Source of the DNA: Nocardioides cavernae
GTDB lineage: Bacteria > Actinomycetota > Actinomycetes > Propionibacteriales > Nocardioidaceae
DNA: 64,000 bases
Direction: 5' to 3'
Assembly (NCBI RefSeq): GCF_013410035.1
Contig: NZ_JACCBW010000003.1
Span: forward strand, 1 to 64,000
A program made the position numbers and the translations under genes. Below, piece after piece: positions 35,051 through 43,618 of this stretch; the first letter of the stretch is position 1, and each line of letters starts with the position of its first letter. Under the pieces are notes generated by a model. That model did no database searches and was not told the origin of the DNA. It was given only the letters and a program-made list of their open reading frames with translations.

Positions 35051-37765
35051 GTGACCGAAGCGGACCAGCTCTCGACCGCCCCGGCGCCTCCCCGGCACTG
35101 GGAGGCGGACGTCCTGCTGCGCGACGGTCGTACGGCGCACATCCGGCCGATGATGCCGGAGGACCGCGCGCTGCTCGTCGAGTTCTACAGCCGGGTCTCG
35201 GACCAGTCGAAGTACTACCGCTTCTTCTCGCCGATGCCCGAGCTGTCCGAGCGCGACCTCGACCGGTTCACGCGGGTCGACCACCGCGAGCGTGTCGCGA
35301 TGATCCTCCTCGTCGCCGGCCAGATGATCGCCGTCGGGCGCTACGACACGATCCGCCCCGGCTACGCCGAGGTGGCGTTCCTCGTCGAGGACCGCCACCA
35401 GGGCCGCGGGATCGGCCAGCTGCTCCTCGAGCACCTCGCCCAGGCGGGCCGCGAGCGCGGCATCGAGGAGTTCGTCGCCGAGGTCCTGCCCGACAACCAG
35501 GCGATGATCCACACCTTCAAGGACGCCGGCTACCAGGTGAAGAGCGCCTTCGAGGACGGCGTGATGGAGCTCGTGTTCCGCATCGACCCGACCGACACCG
35601 CCATCGGCGTGATGGAGCAGCGCGAGCACCGCGCGGAGTACGCCTCCATCGAGCGCTTCTTCTCCCCGAGGTCGGTCGCGATCATCGGCGCCAGCCGCCG
35701 CCAGGACACCATCGGCCGCGCGCTCGTGCGTCACCTCGTCCTCGGCAACTTCACCGGCCGCATCCACGTGGTCAACCCGAGCGCCGACTCCGTCTCCGGC
35801 ATGCCCGCGTGGAAGACGGTGGGGGAGATCCCCGGGGAGGTCGACGTGGCCATCGTCGCCGTGCCCGCCGAGTCCGTGCAGGACGTGGTGCTCGACTGCG
35901 CCGCCAAGGGCGTCCACGGGCTCGTGGTCATCTCGTCCGGCTTCGCCGAGACGGGCGAGGAGGGCCGGATGCGGCAGCGGCGACTCGTCGGGCTGTCCCG
36001 CTCCTACGGCCTGCGCCTGATCGGTCCCAACGCGCTCGGGATCATCAACACCGACCCCGACGTCCAGCTCAACGCGTCGCTGTCGTCGGTCATGCCGCCG
36101 CGCGGTCGCGCCGGGTTCTTCTGCCAGTCCGGCGCGCTGGGCTCCGCGATCCTGGAGAAGGTGCAGAACCGTGGCCTCGGCCTGACGACCTTCGTCAGCG
36201 CGGGCAACCGCGCCGACGTCTCGGGCAACGACCTCCTCCAGTACTGGGAGGAGGACGACGCCACCGAGGTCGTGCTGCTCTACCTCGAGTCCATCGGCAA
36301 CCCGCGCAAGTTCTCCCGGATCGCCCGACGGGTCAGCCGGCGCAAGCCCATCGTCGCCGTCCGGTCCGGGCGCAGCTCCCAGGGCGTCCCGATGGGCCAC
36401 GCGGTCCGCAAGATCGGGGCACCCGCACAGGCCGTCGACGCGATGTTCCGCCAGGCCGGGATCATCCAGGTCGAGTCGCTCGAGGAGATGTTCGACGTCG
36501 CCCAGCTGCTCGCGCACCAGCCGCTGCCACGCGGGCGCCGGGTCGCGATCGTCGGCAACTCCGACGCGCTCGGGCTGCTCGCGGCCGACGCCGCCAACTC
36601 GGTGGGCCTGGTCGTCAACCGGCAGGAGGCGCTCGGCGCCGACGCGACCGCCGAGGACTTCGAGGACGCGCTGGACGCCGCGATCGACGACCCCGAGGTC
36701 GACGCCGTGGTCGCGATCTTCATCCCCCCGCTCAACGTCACCGGTGCGCGCGAGGAGGTCGCCAACGTGCTCGCGGCCGTCGGCGAGCAGTCCGACAAGC
36801 CGATCGTCTCGACGTTCCTCGGCACCGAGGGCGTTCCCGAGCTGCTGCGCGTGCCCGACGTCGCCGGGTCGAGCGCCGGCCGCGGGTCGGTGCCGTCGTA
36901 CCCCGCCGTCGAGGCCGCCGTCCGCGCGCTGGCTCGCGTCGTGGAGTACGCCGTGTGGGTGCGCGTGCCGCAGGCCGCGTCGGTCGAGGCGAGCACCAAC
37001 GACCTCGACGCCGCCCGCCACCTCGTCAACGAGGTCCTCATGCGCGACCCCGAGGGCCGCGACCTCGACTACCCCGAGCTCAGCCGCCTGCTGCACGCCT
37101 ACGACATCGACCTCTGGGACACCTACGCCGTCGAGACGCTCGACGAGGCGAGCACCGCGGGGGAGGCGCTCGGGTGGGACGTCGTGCTCAAGGCGACCGC
37201 CGACCACCTGCGCGACCGGCCGGACCTGGCCCACGTGTGGCGCAACATCGACTCCGCCGAGGAGATGGCGATCGCCTGGCGGGCGCTCAACGAGATCATC
37301 ACCGACCCCGAGAAGGCCGGCTTCGTGGTCCAGCGCAACGCGCCCCCGGGAGTCCCGGTGTCGATCAACACGATGGAGGACCCACTCTTCGGGCCGGTCC
37401 TGTCGTTCGGGATCGGCGGTCCGCTGACCGAGCTGCTCGGTGACCGCTCGTTCCGCATCCCGCCGCTCGCCGACCACGACGCGCAGGACATGGTCCGCGA
37501 GATCAAGGCCTCACCGCTGCTCTTCGGCTACCGGGGCAGCGAGATCGTCGACGTGGCCGAGATCGAGCGGTTGCTGCGCCAGGTCGCCCAGCTCCAGCAC
37601 GACCTGCCGCAGGTCCGGGCCCTGCAGCTCCCGCTCGTGCTGGCCGGTGCCGGCGCGGCGACCGTGCTGGGGGCGTCCGTGCGGGTGGAGCCGGTGAAGG
37701 ACCCGCGCTCGGACTGGTTCGTGCGCCGGCTCAGCACGATGCCCGGGGACACGCTGCCCGACTGA
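35051..37765 (+). CDS. GNAT acetyltransferase fused to NDP-forming acyl-CoA synthetase-like domains
   Basis: A 904-residue fusion. Residues about 20-180 are a GNAT domain (DRHQGRGIGQLLLEHLAQAG is the acetyl-CoA loop). A CoA-binding Rossmann domain (VAIIGASRRQDTIGRALVRH, about 216-235), succinyl-CoA ligase-like domains and a C-terminal ATP-grasp part (about 670-870, with FGPVLSFGIGGPLTELLGD) follow. This layout is that of actinobacterial and proteobacterial Pat protein-lysine acetyltransferases, which acetylate and inactivate acyl-CoA synthetases. The phosphohistidine loop of active ADP-forming synthetases (SHTGA) is replaced by GHAVRKIGAP, so synthetase activity is doubtful and a sensing role likelier. 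Probably leaderless. Confidence 0.88.
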   Translation: MTEADQLSTAPAPPRHWEADVLLRDGRTAHIRPMMPEDRALLVEFYSRVSDQSKYYRFFSPMPELSERDLDRFTRVDHRERVAMILLVAGQMIAVGRYDTIRPGYAEVAFLVEDRHQGRGIGQLLLEHLAQAGRERGIEEFVAEVLPDNQAMIHTFKDAGYQVKSAFEDGVMELVFRIDPTDTAIGVMEQREHRAEYASIERFFSPRSVAIIGASRRQDTIGRALVRHLVLGNFTGRIHVVNPSADSVSGMPAWKTVGEIPGEVDVAIVAVPAESVQDVVLDCAAKGVHGLVVISSGFAETGEEGRMRQRRLVGLSRSYGLRLIGPNALGIINTDPDVQLNASLSSVMPPRGRAGFFCQSGALGSAILEKVQNRGLGLTTFVSAGNRADVSGNDLLQYWEEDDATEVVLLYLESIGNPRKFSRIARRVSRRKPIVAVRSGRSSQGVPMGHAVRKIGAPAQAVDAMFRQAGIIQVESLEEMFDVAQLLAHQPLPRGRRVAIVGNSDALGLLAADAANSVGLVVNRQEALGADATAEDFEDALDAAIDDPEVDAVVAIFIPPLNVTGAREEVANVLAAVGEQSDKPIVSTFLGTEGVPELLRVPDVAGSSAGRGSVPSYPAVEAAVRALARVVEYAVWVRVPQAASVEASTNDLDAARHLVNEVLMRDPEGRDLDYPELSRLLHAYDIDLWDTYAVETLDEASTAGEALGWDVVLKATADHLRDRPDLAHVWRNIDSAEEMAIAWRALNEIITDPEKAGFVVQRNAPPGVPVSINTMEDPLFGPVLSFGIGGPLTELLGDRSFRIPPLADHDAQDMVREIKASPLLFGYRGSEIVDVAEIERLLRQVAQLQHDLPQVRALQLPLVLAGAGAATVLGASVRVEPVKDPRSDWFVRRLSTMPGDTLPD

Positions 37766-37788
37766 CCGGCGCGTGACAGACTGCGGCC

Positions 37789-38370
37789 ATGCCTCGCTCC
37801 ACCCGTGACGCGGACGTCTCGCAGGACCTCCGCCAGGCGATCCACCGCACCGGCTACTACCCGGAGGTCGTCGCCGACGGCGTCTTCTCCGCAGCCGGCG
37901 GCGAGGAGGTCGTCTCCTACTTCGTGCACCACGAGACGACGTTCGACCACGAGGAGGTGCGCCGCCACCTCACGGCGCTCCTGCTGACGCCGACGCGCCT
38001 GGTGATCGCGCACACCGACGAGCACCCGGGCGACGACCTGCTGCCCGAGCCGTACACCTCGACGACCACCGAGGCGGTCACCCTCACCTCGATCCGCACG
38101 GTCGTGGTGACCCGGATGGTCGCGAACCCGACCGCGGGCGTCGCGCCGCCGGCCGAGGCCGTCCTCACGATCGGCTGGGGCGGCGTCGGGCGTCTCGACC
38201 TCGAGCCGGCCGCCTGCTCGGACCCGGACTGCGACGCCGACCACGGGTACACCGGGACCCTGGCCGGCGACGACTACACCCTGCGCGTCTCCGCTGCCGC
38301 CGAGGGCGCCGACGCGGTCGCGGGGCTGCTCGACTTCGCCGAGGCGCTGTCCTCGCGCACCCGCGGGTGA
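37789..38370 (+). CDS. DUF5998 family protein
   Basis: A 193-residue actinobacterial protein of unknown function. Features are LRQAIHRTGYYPEVVADGVF near the N-terminus, FVHHETTFDHEEVRRHLTAL, a basic TLTSIRTVVVTRMVANP strand and a Cys pair in AACSDPDCDADHGYTG that could bind metal. In many actinobacteria it precedes the phosphodiesterase gene found next here, 7 bases downstream. CAGACT lies 6 bases before ATG 37789, a possible leaderless start. Confidence 0.85.
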   Translation: MPRSTRDADVSQDLRQAIHRTGYYPEVVADGVFSAAGGEEVVSYFVHHETTFDHEEVRRHLTALLLTPTRLVIAHTDEHPGDDLLPEPYTSTTTEAVTLTSIRTVVVTRMVANPTAGVAPPAEAVLTIGWGGVGRLDLEPAACSDPDCDADHGYTGTLAGDDYTLRVSAAAEGADAVAGLLDFAEALSSRTRG

Positions 38371-38377
38371 GCGGCCG

Positions 38378-39511
38378 GTGACGGTGCCCGAGCCGTCGGG
38401 CTTCACGGCCCCGGCCTACGGCGACCGCTCGCTCGCCGACGTCATCCCGTCCGTCGCCCGGGCGCTGGGGTCCCCGCTGGACGGCCTGGCCGCGGGCCTC
38501 GACCTCCCCGACGCGCCGTCGTACGTCGTCTTCCTCGTCGACGGGATGGGTGCCGAGCTCCTCGCCCGCCACGCGCACGCCGCGCCCTACCTCTCCTCGC
38601 TGCTCGAGAAGAGCGCGACGGGTACGGCCGGGGTGCCCTCGACGACCGCGACGTCGCTCACCTCGCTGGGCACGGGCCTCACGCCGGGCGCGCACGGGCT
38701 CGTCGGCTTCACCGCCCGCATCCCGGGGACCGACCGGCTGCTCAACCACCTGTGGTGGGACAAGCACGTCGACCCCCTCGAGTGGCAGCCGCACCCGACC
38801 GCCCTCGGCCGGCTGGCGCACGCCGGGGTGCAGGTCACGTCGGTCAACAAGCGCGACTTCGACGGCTCGGGCCTGACGGTCGCCTCCCAGCGCGGCGCGA
38901 CCTACGTCGGCGCCGACCGCGTGGGCGAGCGGATCGCCGCGACGGTCAGCGCCTCCTCGTCCGCCCCGTCGCTGACCTACGTCTACGACTCGGACCTCGA
39001 CTGGACCGGGCACAAGTTCGGCGTGGCCTCGACCCAGTGGCTCCAGCAGCTCGCGATGGTCGACGCCGAGGCGGAGCAGCTGCGCGAGGCGCTGCCGCCC
39101 TCCACCCGCCTCCTCGTGGTCGCCGACCACGGGATGGTCGACAGCCCGCGCGGGTCGCGGGTGGACGTCGACGAGGTGGACGGCATGCGCGACGGGGTGG
39201 CGCTGCTCGGCGGCGAGGCGCGCTTCCGGCACCTCTACTGCTCGGCGGGCGCCGTCGACGACGTGGCTGCCACGTGGCGCGCTGTGCTGGGGGCGAGGGC
39301 GACGGTCCTCACCCGCGAGGAGGCGGTCGCGCGCGGCTGGTTCGGTGACGTGGCGCCCGGCGTGCTGCCGCGGCTCGGCGACGTCATGGTGGCCTGCCAC
39401 GACGACACCGCCGTCGTGTCGAGCGTCGACTTCGCCTACGAGGACACCCTCGTGGGCCTGCACGGCTCGCTGACCTCCGCGGAGATGGTCATCCCGATCC
39501 TCCTCGGCTGA
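38378..39511 (+). CDS. Alkaline phosphatase superfamily phosphodiesterase/nucleotide pyrophosphatase
   Basis: A 377-residue enzyme of the type I phosphodiesterase (NPP) family. FLVDGMGAELL supplies the first metal-binding Asp near residue 53, GVPSTTATSLTSLGTGLTPG the nucleophilic Thr near 87-90, and YDSDLDWTGHKFG and VADHGMVDSP the later Asp/His ligands. It probably hydrolyses a nucleotide or phosphodiester bond; the substrate is unknown. No signal peptide is seen. GTG 38378 lies 7 bases after the DUF5998 stop, suggesting an operon; the C-terminus (GLHGSLTSAEMVIPILL) is complete. Confidence 0.88.
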   Translation: MTVPEPSGFTAPAYGDRSLADVIPSVARALGSPLDGLAAGLDLPDAPSYVVFLVDGMGAELLARHAHAAPYLSSLLEKSATGTAGVPSTTATSLTSLGTGLTPGAHGLVGFTARIPGTDRLLNHLWWDKHVDPLEWQPHPTALGRLAHAGVQVTSVNKRDFDGSGLTVASQRGATYVGADRVGERIAATVSASSSAPSLTYVYDSDLDWTGHKFGVASTQWLQQLAMVDAEAEQLREALPPSTRLLVVADHGMVDSPRGSRVDVDEVDGMRDGVALLGGEARFRHLYCSAGAVDDVAATWRAVLGARATVLTREEAVARGWFGDVAPGVLPRLGDVMVACHDDTAVVSSVDFAYEDTLVGLHGSLTSAEMVIPILLG

Positions 39512-39515
39512 GGGG

Positions 39516-40169
39516 TCAGCCGAAGGGCAGCGGCTCCGGGGCCAGCGAGACGGCCTTGGCGCGGGCGGCGGTCAGCCGGCGGCGGTGGTGCTGGCGGCAC
39601 AGCACCTCGTAGGCCACGTCGGCCGGGGGCTCGTCGACCTGGTCGACGTCACCGACGACGATGACCTCGCCCTCGACGACCATCGCGCCGTTCTCGGTCC
39701 GCGCGTTGTGGGTGGCGCGCTTGCCGCACCAGCAGAGGGCCTCGACCTGGAGGACGTTCATCCGGTCGGCGAGCTCAACGAGGCGGGCGCTGCCGGGGAA
39801 GAGGAGCGTGCGGAAGTCGGTGAGGATGCCGAAGGCGAACACGTCGATCTGGAGCTCGTCGACGACCTTCGCGAGCTGGTCGATCTGCTCGGAGGTGTAG
39901 AACTGCGCCTCGTCGCACACGAGGTAGTCGATGCGCCCGCCGCGGGTCAGGGTGTCGACGACGTACGCCCAGAAGTCGAACTCGCCGTCCACCTCGAGCG
40001 CCTCGTGCGTCAGCCCGAGCCGGCTGGACACCACGGCGGCGCCCGCGCGGTCGTGGGTGGTGAAGATCCGGCCGACCCGTCCGCGGGCGGCGTGGTTGTG
40101 GTTGGTCTGGAGCGCCAGCGTCGACTTGCCGGAGTCCATCGTGCCGGTGAAGAAGTGCAGTTCAGCCAT
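39516..40169 (-). CDS. tdk: Thymidine kinase (type II)
   Basis: Phosphorylates thymidine to dTMP in pyrimidine salvage. The 217-residue protein has P-loop GTMDSGKST (residues 9-17), the Walker B-like DYLVCDEAQFY with catalytic Glu, a lasso loop, and zinc-binding cysteines in LCWCGKRATHNAR and VLCRQHH. Length and order fit the tetrameric type II family. Start ATG 40169. It is divergent from the sulfurtransferase gene across 44 bases; CAAGAT lies 9 bases upstream as a possible -10. Confidence 0.94.
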   Translation of the reverse strand: MAELHFFTGTMDSGKSTLALQTNHNHAARGRVGRIFTTHDRAGAAVVSSRLGLTHEALEVDGEFDFWAYVVDTLTRGGRIDYLVCDEAQFYTSEQIDQLAKVVDELQIDVFAFGILTDFRTLLFPGSARLVELADRMNVLQVEALCWCGKRATHNARTENGAMVVEGEVIVVGDVDQVDEPPADVAYEVLCRQHHRRRLTAARAKAVSLAPEPLPFG

Positions 40170-40213
40170 GTCCGGGCGATCTTGTCACAGCCCGGCCGTG
40201 GGAGGCTGCCGAC

Positions 40214-41032
40214 ATGACGGACGGACCACTGATCACCCCCGACGAGCTGGCCGCCACGCTCGGCTCGGTCACCGTCCTGGACGTCCGCTACCTGATGGGC
40301 GGACCGCCGGGACGCGACCTGCACGCCGCCGGCCACGTCCCGGGCGCGGCGTACGTCGACCTGGACGCCGACCTCGCCGACCCGCCGGGCCCGGGTGGTC
40401 GCCACCCGCTGCCCGACGAGGCGCGGTTCGAGGCGGCCATGCGCCGCGCGGGGGTGCGCGCGGACCGGCCGGTGGTGGTGTACGACGACTGGCAGGGCCG
40501 CGCGGCGGCTCGCGCCTGGTGGCTGCTGCGGCACCACGGCCACCGCGACGTCCGGGTCCTCGACGGCGGGTGGACCGCGTGGCGCGAGGACGGGCACCCC
40601 GTCGAGACGGGCGCCCCCGACGTCGTGCCCGGCGACTTCGCGGTCTCGGCCGCGACGCACGCACCGCTCGTGGAGGCGGACGACGTGCTCGCCGTGGACG
40701 TGCTCGTCGACGCGCGCGCGGCGGAGCGGTTCCGCGGCGAGACCGAGCCCGTCGACCCGGTCGCCGGCCACATCCCGGGCGCGGTCAACGTGCCGACCAC
40801 CGAGAACCTGGACGAGCGGGGACGGTTCCGCTCCCCGGAGCGTCTGCGCCAGGCGTACGCCCGGGTCGGGGCGGACACGACGTCGAGCGTCGCCGTCTAC
40901 TGCGGCTCGGGCGTGACCGCGACCCACGACCTCCTCGCGATGGAGGTCGCCGGCATCGGCGCCGCGCTCTACCCCGGCAGCTGGAGCGGGTGGATCGCCG
41001 ACCCGACGCGTCCCGTGGCCACGGGGGAGTGA
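40214..41032 (+). CDS. Thiosulfate/3-mercaptopyruvate sulfurtransferase (two rhodanese domains)
   Basis: A 272-residue tandem rhodanese enzyme. The N-terminal inactive domain (VTVLDVRYLMGGPPGRDLHA; VVVYDDWQGRAAARAWWLLR) precedes a catalytic domain with LVDARAAERFRGETEP and the active-site loop YCGSGVTATHDLLA, Cys near residue 230. The CGSGVTA loop is the 3-mercaptopyruvate sulfurtransferase type (thiosulfate enzymes have CRxGx(R/T)). It transfers sulfane sulfur to thiols or cyanide in the cytoplasm. ATG 40214 follows GGGAGG by 7 bases. Confidence 0.9.
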   Translation: MTDGPLITPDELAATLGSVTVLDVRYLMGGPPGRDLHAAGHVPGAAYVDLDADLADPPGPGGRHPLPDEARFEAAMRRAGVRADRPVVVYDDWQGRAAARAWWLLRHHGHRDVRVLDGGWTAWREDGHPVETGAPDVVPGDFAVSAATHAPLVEADDVLAVDVLVDARAAERFRGETEPVDPVAGHIPGAVNVPTTENLDERGRFRSPERLRQAYARVGADTTSSVAVYCGSGVTATHDLLAMEVAGIGAALYPGSWSGWIADPTRPVATGE

Positions 41033-41050
41033 CCCGGCGCGGCGATCGCG

Positions 41051-41884
41051 TCAGCCGGCGCGGACCTCGTCCCCGACGCTGATCCGGCCCGACGTCTCGG
41101 GCACGAGGTGCGCCGCGAACATCGTCTTGCCGCCGACGAGCCGGTGCCGCGCCAGGGAGCGGATCGGCTCCTTCGCCGTGGTGAGGGTGCGCGGGTCGAT
41201 GGTGGTCATCACGCACCGGCTGGTCGGCTTCGCCACCCGGAACCTCACCTCGCCGACGACGACGCTCGTCCAGTGGTCCTCGGCGAACGGCTCCTCGCCG
41301 TCGACCACGAGGTTCGCCCGGAAGCGCTCGACGGGCATCGGGTCGTGCGGCTCCTCGCCGAGCTCGAGGGCACGCTCGGTGATCCAGTCGTCGAGCTGGC
41401 GCAAGGAGGCCAGTGATGCGACCGTCACCGGGAACGCGTCGGCGAAGGCGGTGAAGTCCGTGGGCTCGGAGAACCCGGGCTGGAGGTTGCGCGCCTGCGG
41501 GTCGTGGCACCACACCAGGCGTACGTCGTCGCGACCGACCGCCCGCCTGACCCACGCGTCCGCAGCCGGCGCCGGGACGGCGTGCAGGTCGAGCGAGAAG
41601 AGCCGCACGGGGACCGGGTCCCCCGTGGGCACGTCCAGGTCGAGGTCCTCCAGGCCGGGGGCGCGCAGCCGCAGCGCCGAGGTGACGCTGGGGTCGGTGG
41701 CCGGCGTGTCCGCGGTGACGGTGAACGTCTCGTGCGCCTCACGCGCCGAGACCAGCCGGCCGTCGGCGTCCACGAGCATCCACGACCGGTCGTCGGCCAG
41801 GCCACTCGCCAGCACCTGCGCGGACGGGACCGGGCGGACGGCGCCGGACTTGAGGGGGTGGACGTTGAGCTGGAGCAGCCTCAC
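41051..41884 (-). CDS. MOSC domain protein (mARC-like)
   Basis: A 277-residue protein with an N-terminal MOSC beta-barrel (LNVHPLKSGAVRPVPSAQV, about residues 6-24) and a C-terminal MOSC domain. The key cysteine is in PTSRCVMTTIDP near residue 225, as in mitochondrial amidoxime-reducing component and YcbX-like enzymes, where it coordinates molybdenum. RFRANLVVDGEEPFAEDHW precedes it. The likely role is a molybdenum cofactor-dependent reductase of N-hydroxylated compounds. GTG 41884 overlaps the SepH stop. Confidence 0.9.
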   Translation of the reverse strand: MRLLQLNVHPLKSGAVRPVPSAQVLASGLADDRSWMLVDADGRLVSAREAHETFTVTADTPATDPSVTSALRLRAPGLEDLDLDVPTGDPVPVRLFSLDLHAVPAPAADAWVRRAVGRDDVRLVWCHDPQARNLQPGFSEPTDFTAFADAFPVTVASLASLRQLDDWITERALELGEEPHDPMPVERFRANLVVDGEEPFAEDHWTSVVVGEVRFRVAKPTSRCVMTTIDPRTLTTAKEPIRSLARHRLVGGKTMFAAHLVPETSGRISVGDEVRAG

Positions 41885-42840
41885 CGCTCGCTCGGCCCGC
41901 CGCCGAACATGATCTCGTCCCAGCTCGGCACGGACGCGCGACCACGCTTGCGGGCAGGCTTGGCCGGGGACTCGGCCGGCTTCCCGGCAAGGTCCGCGGA
42001 CTCGGCGGCGTCGTCGGCCGGCTCGGCCGGGGCGTCGCGGATCTCCATGGTCGTCTCGGTCGCCGACGCCTCGTCCATGGCCGCCTCGTCCGTCGCCGAC
42101 GCGCCCGTCACCGTCTCGTCGGTGACCGTCTCGTGCGTGACCATCTCGATCGCGTCGTCGCCGAGCGGGACGTCGTCACCGACCGCGGTGAGCCGTCGCT
42201 GCCGGGCCGCTGCGAGGTCGTCCGCGGCGGGCTCCGCGGTCGGTCCCGGGGCGGACTCCGCGGCGGGCGCGGCGTCGCCGACCAGCCAGCGGGCGTCGTC
42301 GTCGTCGACCGTCACGTAGTTGCCGCGGGGGTCGTGGGAGAAGGTCGCGGTGCCGACGCGTCCGGCCACGTCGTAGAGGCCGGTCAGCGTCCAGCGGCCG
42401 TCCTCACGGCGCCAGGCGTCCCACTCGACCGCTCCCGGGTCGACGTTGACCGAGCGCAGGTGGGCGTCGACCGCCTCGCCGAGGGTGCGGGCGCCCGACT
42501 CGGCGGCGCGACGGCGTACGGAGGCCAGCTGGGCACGCTGGGCCACGTGGGCGCGCTCGGCCAGCACGGGGGCCGCGAACGGCATGATCTTCTCGACCGA
42601 CGTGCCGGCGGCGTGCGCCACCGCCTCGGGGGTCTCCCCGGCACGGATGCGCGTCTGGATGTCGCGGGGACGGAGGCTTGATTCCATCGGGATCTCCAAC
42701 TGGGCGTCGCTGTCGGGTGCGCTCGAGAGGGCGCGGCGGAGCCGGGTGTCGATCACCAGGCTGTGCTCCTGGCCCGACTCGTCCACCAGTCGCAGGCGCT
42801 TGCCGTCCCGGCTGCGTCCGGTGAACGTCAGCTTGGCCAT
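41881..42840 (-). CDS. sepH: Septation protein SepH
   Basis: A 319-residue actinobacterial cell-division protein that in Streptomyces and mycobacteria promotes FtsZ assembly. The conserved N-terminal DUF3071 domain starts MAKLTFTGRSRDGKRLRLVD and includes RDIQTRIRAGETPEAVAHAAG, a helix-turn-helix motif essential for FtsZ stimulation. A variable acidic middle (about residues 190-300, with ETVTDETVTG repeats) leads to the conserved tail SVPSWDEIMFGG. Start ATG 42840 has GGAG ten bases upstream. The downstream MOSC gene overlaps by 4 bases. Confidence 0.93.
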   Translation of the reverse strand: MAKLTFTGRSRDGKRLRLVDESGQEHSLVIDTRLRRALSSAPDSDAQLEIPMESSLRPRDIQTRIRAGETPEAVAHAAGTSVEKIMPFAAPVLAERAHVAQRAQLASVRRRAAESGARTLGEAVDAHLRSVNVDPGAVEWDAWRREDGRWTLTGLYDVAGRVGTATFSHDPRGNYVTVDDDDARWLVGDAAPAAESAPGPTAEPAADDLAAARQRRLTAVGDDVPLGDDAIEMVTHETVTDETVTGASATDEAAMDEASATETTMEIRDAPAEPADDAAESADLAGKPAESPAKPARKRGRASVPSWDEIMFGGGPSER

Positions 42841-42958
42841 GGACGGCGGGCTCCTGCCTGGTCTGGTGGGTGCGATCACGGCGCTGCCGGCACCGTTCCG
42901 GCGAGCCTACGCCAGCGGATCGCAGCGGGCCGGCACGCCTGCGGCGCGCCGGTGGCCC

Positions 42959-42964
42959 TAACCT
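42959..42964 (+). promoter_or_regulatory. -10 element of a probable leaderless promoter (TRIC gene)
   Basis: TAACCT, 6 bases, then GTG 42971. Confidence 0.55.
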
Positions 42965-42970
42965 TCGGAT

Positions 42971-43606
42971 GTGCCCGAGACGGAGTTCGCGACCACCCTG
43001 GTGGTGCTCGACCTGACCGGCATCTTCGTCTTCGCGGTGACCGGGGCGCTCGTCGCGGTCCGCAAGAACCTCGACCTCTTCGCCGCCACCGTCCTCGCCG
43101 GCGTGACCGGCCTCGGCGGCGGCTTCATCCGCGACGTCCTCATCGGGGCCACGCCCCCGGCTGCGCTCGCCGACTGGCGCTACCTCCTCGTGCCGGCCGC
43201 CGCCGGCGTGCTCACCTTCTTCTTCCACCCCGCGATCGGGCGGGTCGAGCGGGTGGTCACGCTCTTCGACTCCTTCGGCCTCGCGCTGTTCTGCGTCACG
43301 GGGACGCTGAAGGCGATCGACTACGGCCTCGGACCGCTGCCGGCCGCGCTGCTCGGCATGGTCACCGGCATCGGCGGCGGCATCCTGCGCGACGTGCTCG
43401 CCGGTCGGGTGCCGGTGATCTTCGAGGGTGCCCTCTACGCCACCCCGGCCCTGGCGGGCGCGGGCGTGGTCGTCGTGCTCGACCGCCTGGGCGTCCCCGG
43501 GGCGGGGCTGGCCGCGGCGGGCTTCACGACCTGCCTCGGCTGGCGGCTGCTCGCGCTGGTGCGTGGGTGGCAGGCGCCGATGCCGCGTGGTCCGGCCAAC
43601 GTCTGA
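42971..43606 (+). CDS. TRIC-family (UPF0126) cation channel membrane protein
   Basis: A 211-residue membrane protein with two UPF0126 repeats and seven predicted helices. The repeats read ALVAVRKNLDLFAATVLAGV then GLGGGFIRDVLIG, and TLKAIDYGLGPLPAALLGMV then GIGGGILRDVLAG. The GGG-x-x-RD kink motif lines the pore of bacterial trimeric intracellular cation channels. The expected activity is passage of potassium or other monovalent ions. It stands alone, divergent from sepH. Confidence 0.9.
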   Translation: MPETEFATTLVVLDLTGIFVFAVTGALVAVRKNLDLFAATVLAGVTGLGGGFIRDVLIGATPPAALADWRYLLVPAAAGVLTFFFHPAIGRVERVVTLFDSFGLALFCVTGTLKAIDYGLGPLPAALLGMVTGIGGGILRDVLAGRVPVIFEGALYATPALAGAGVVVVLDRLGVPGAGLAAAGFTTCLGWRLLALVRGWQAPMPRGPANV

Positions 43607-43618
43607 GGTGCCTCGACC

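Noticed and set aside
32435..37477. A 1680-codon extension of parC upstream of its start
   Set aside because: The added N-terminal 840 residues are the complement of the GNAT fusion gene; the recognisable ParC begins at about 34945.
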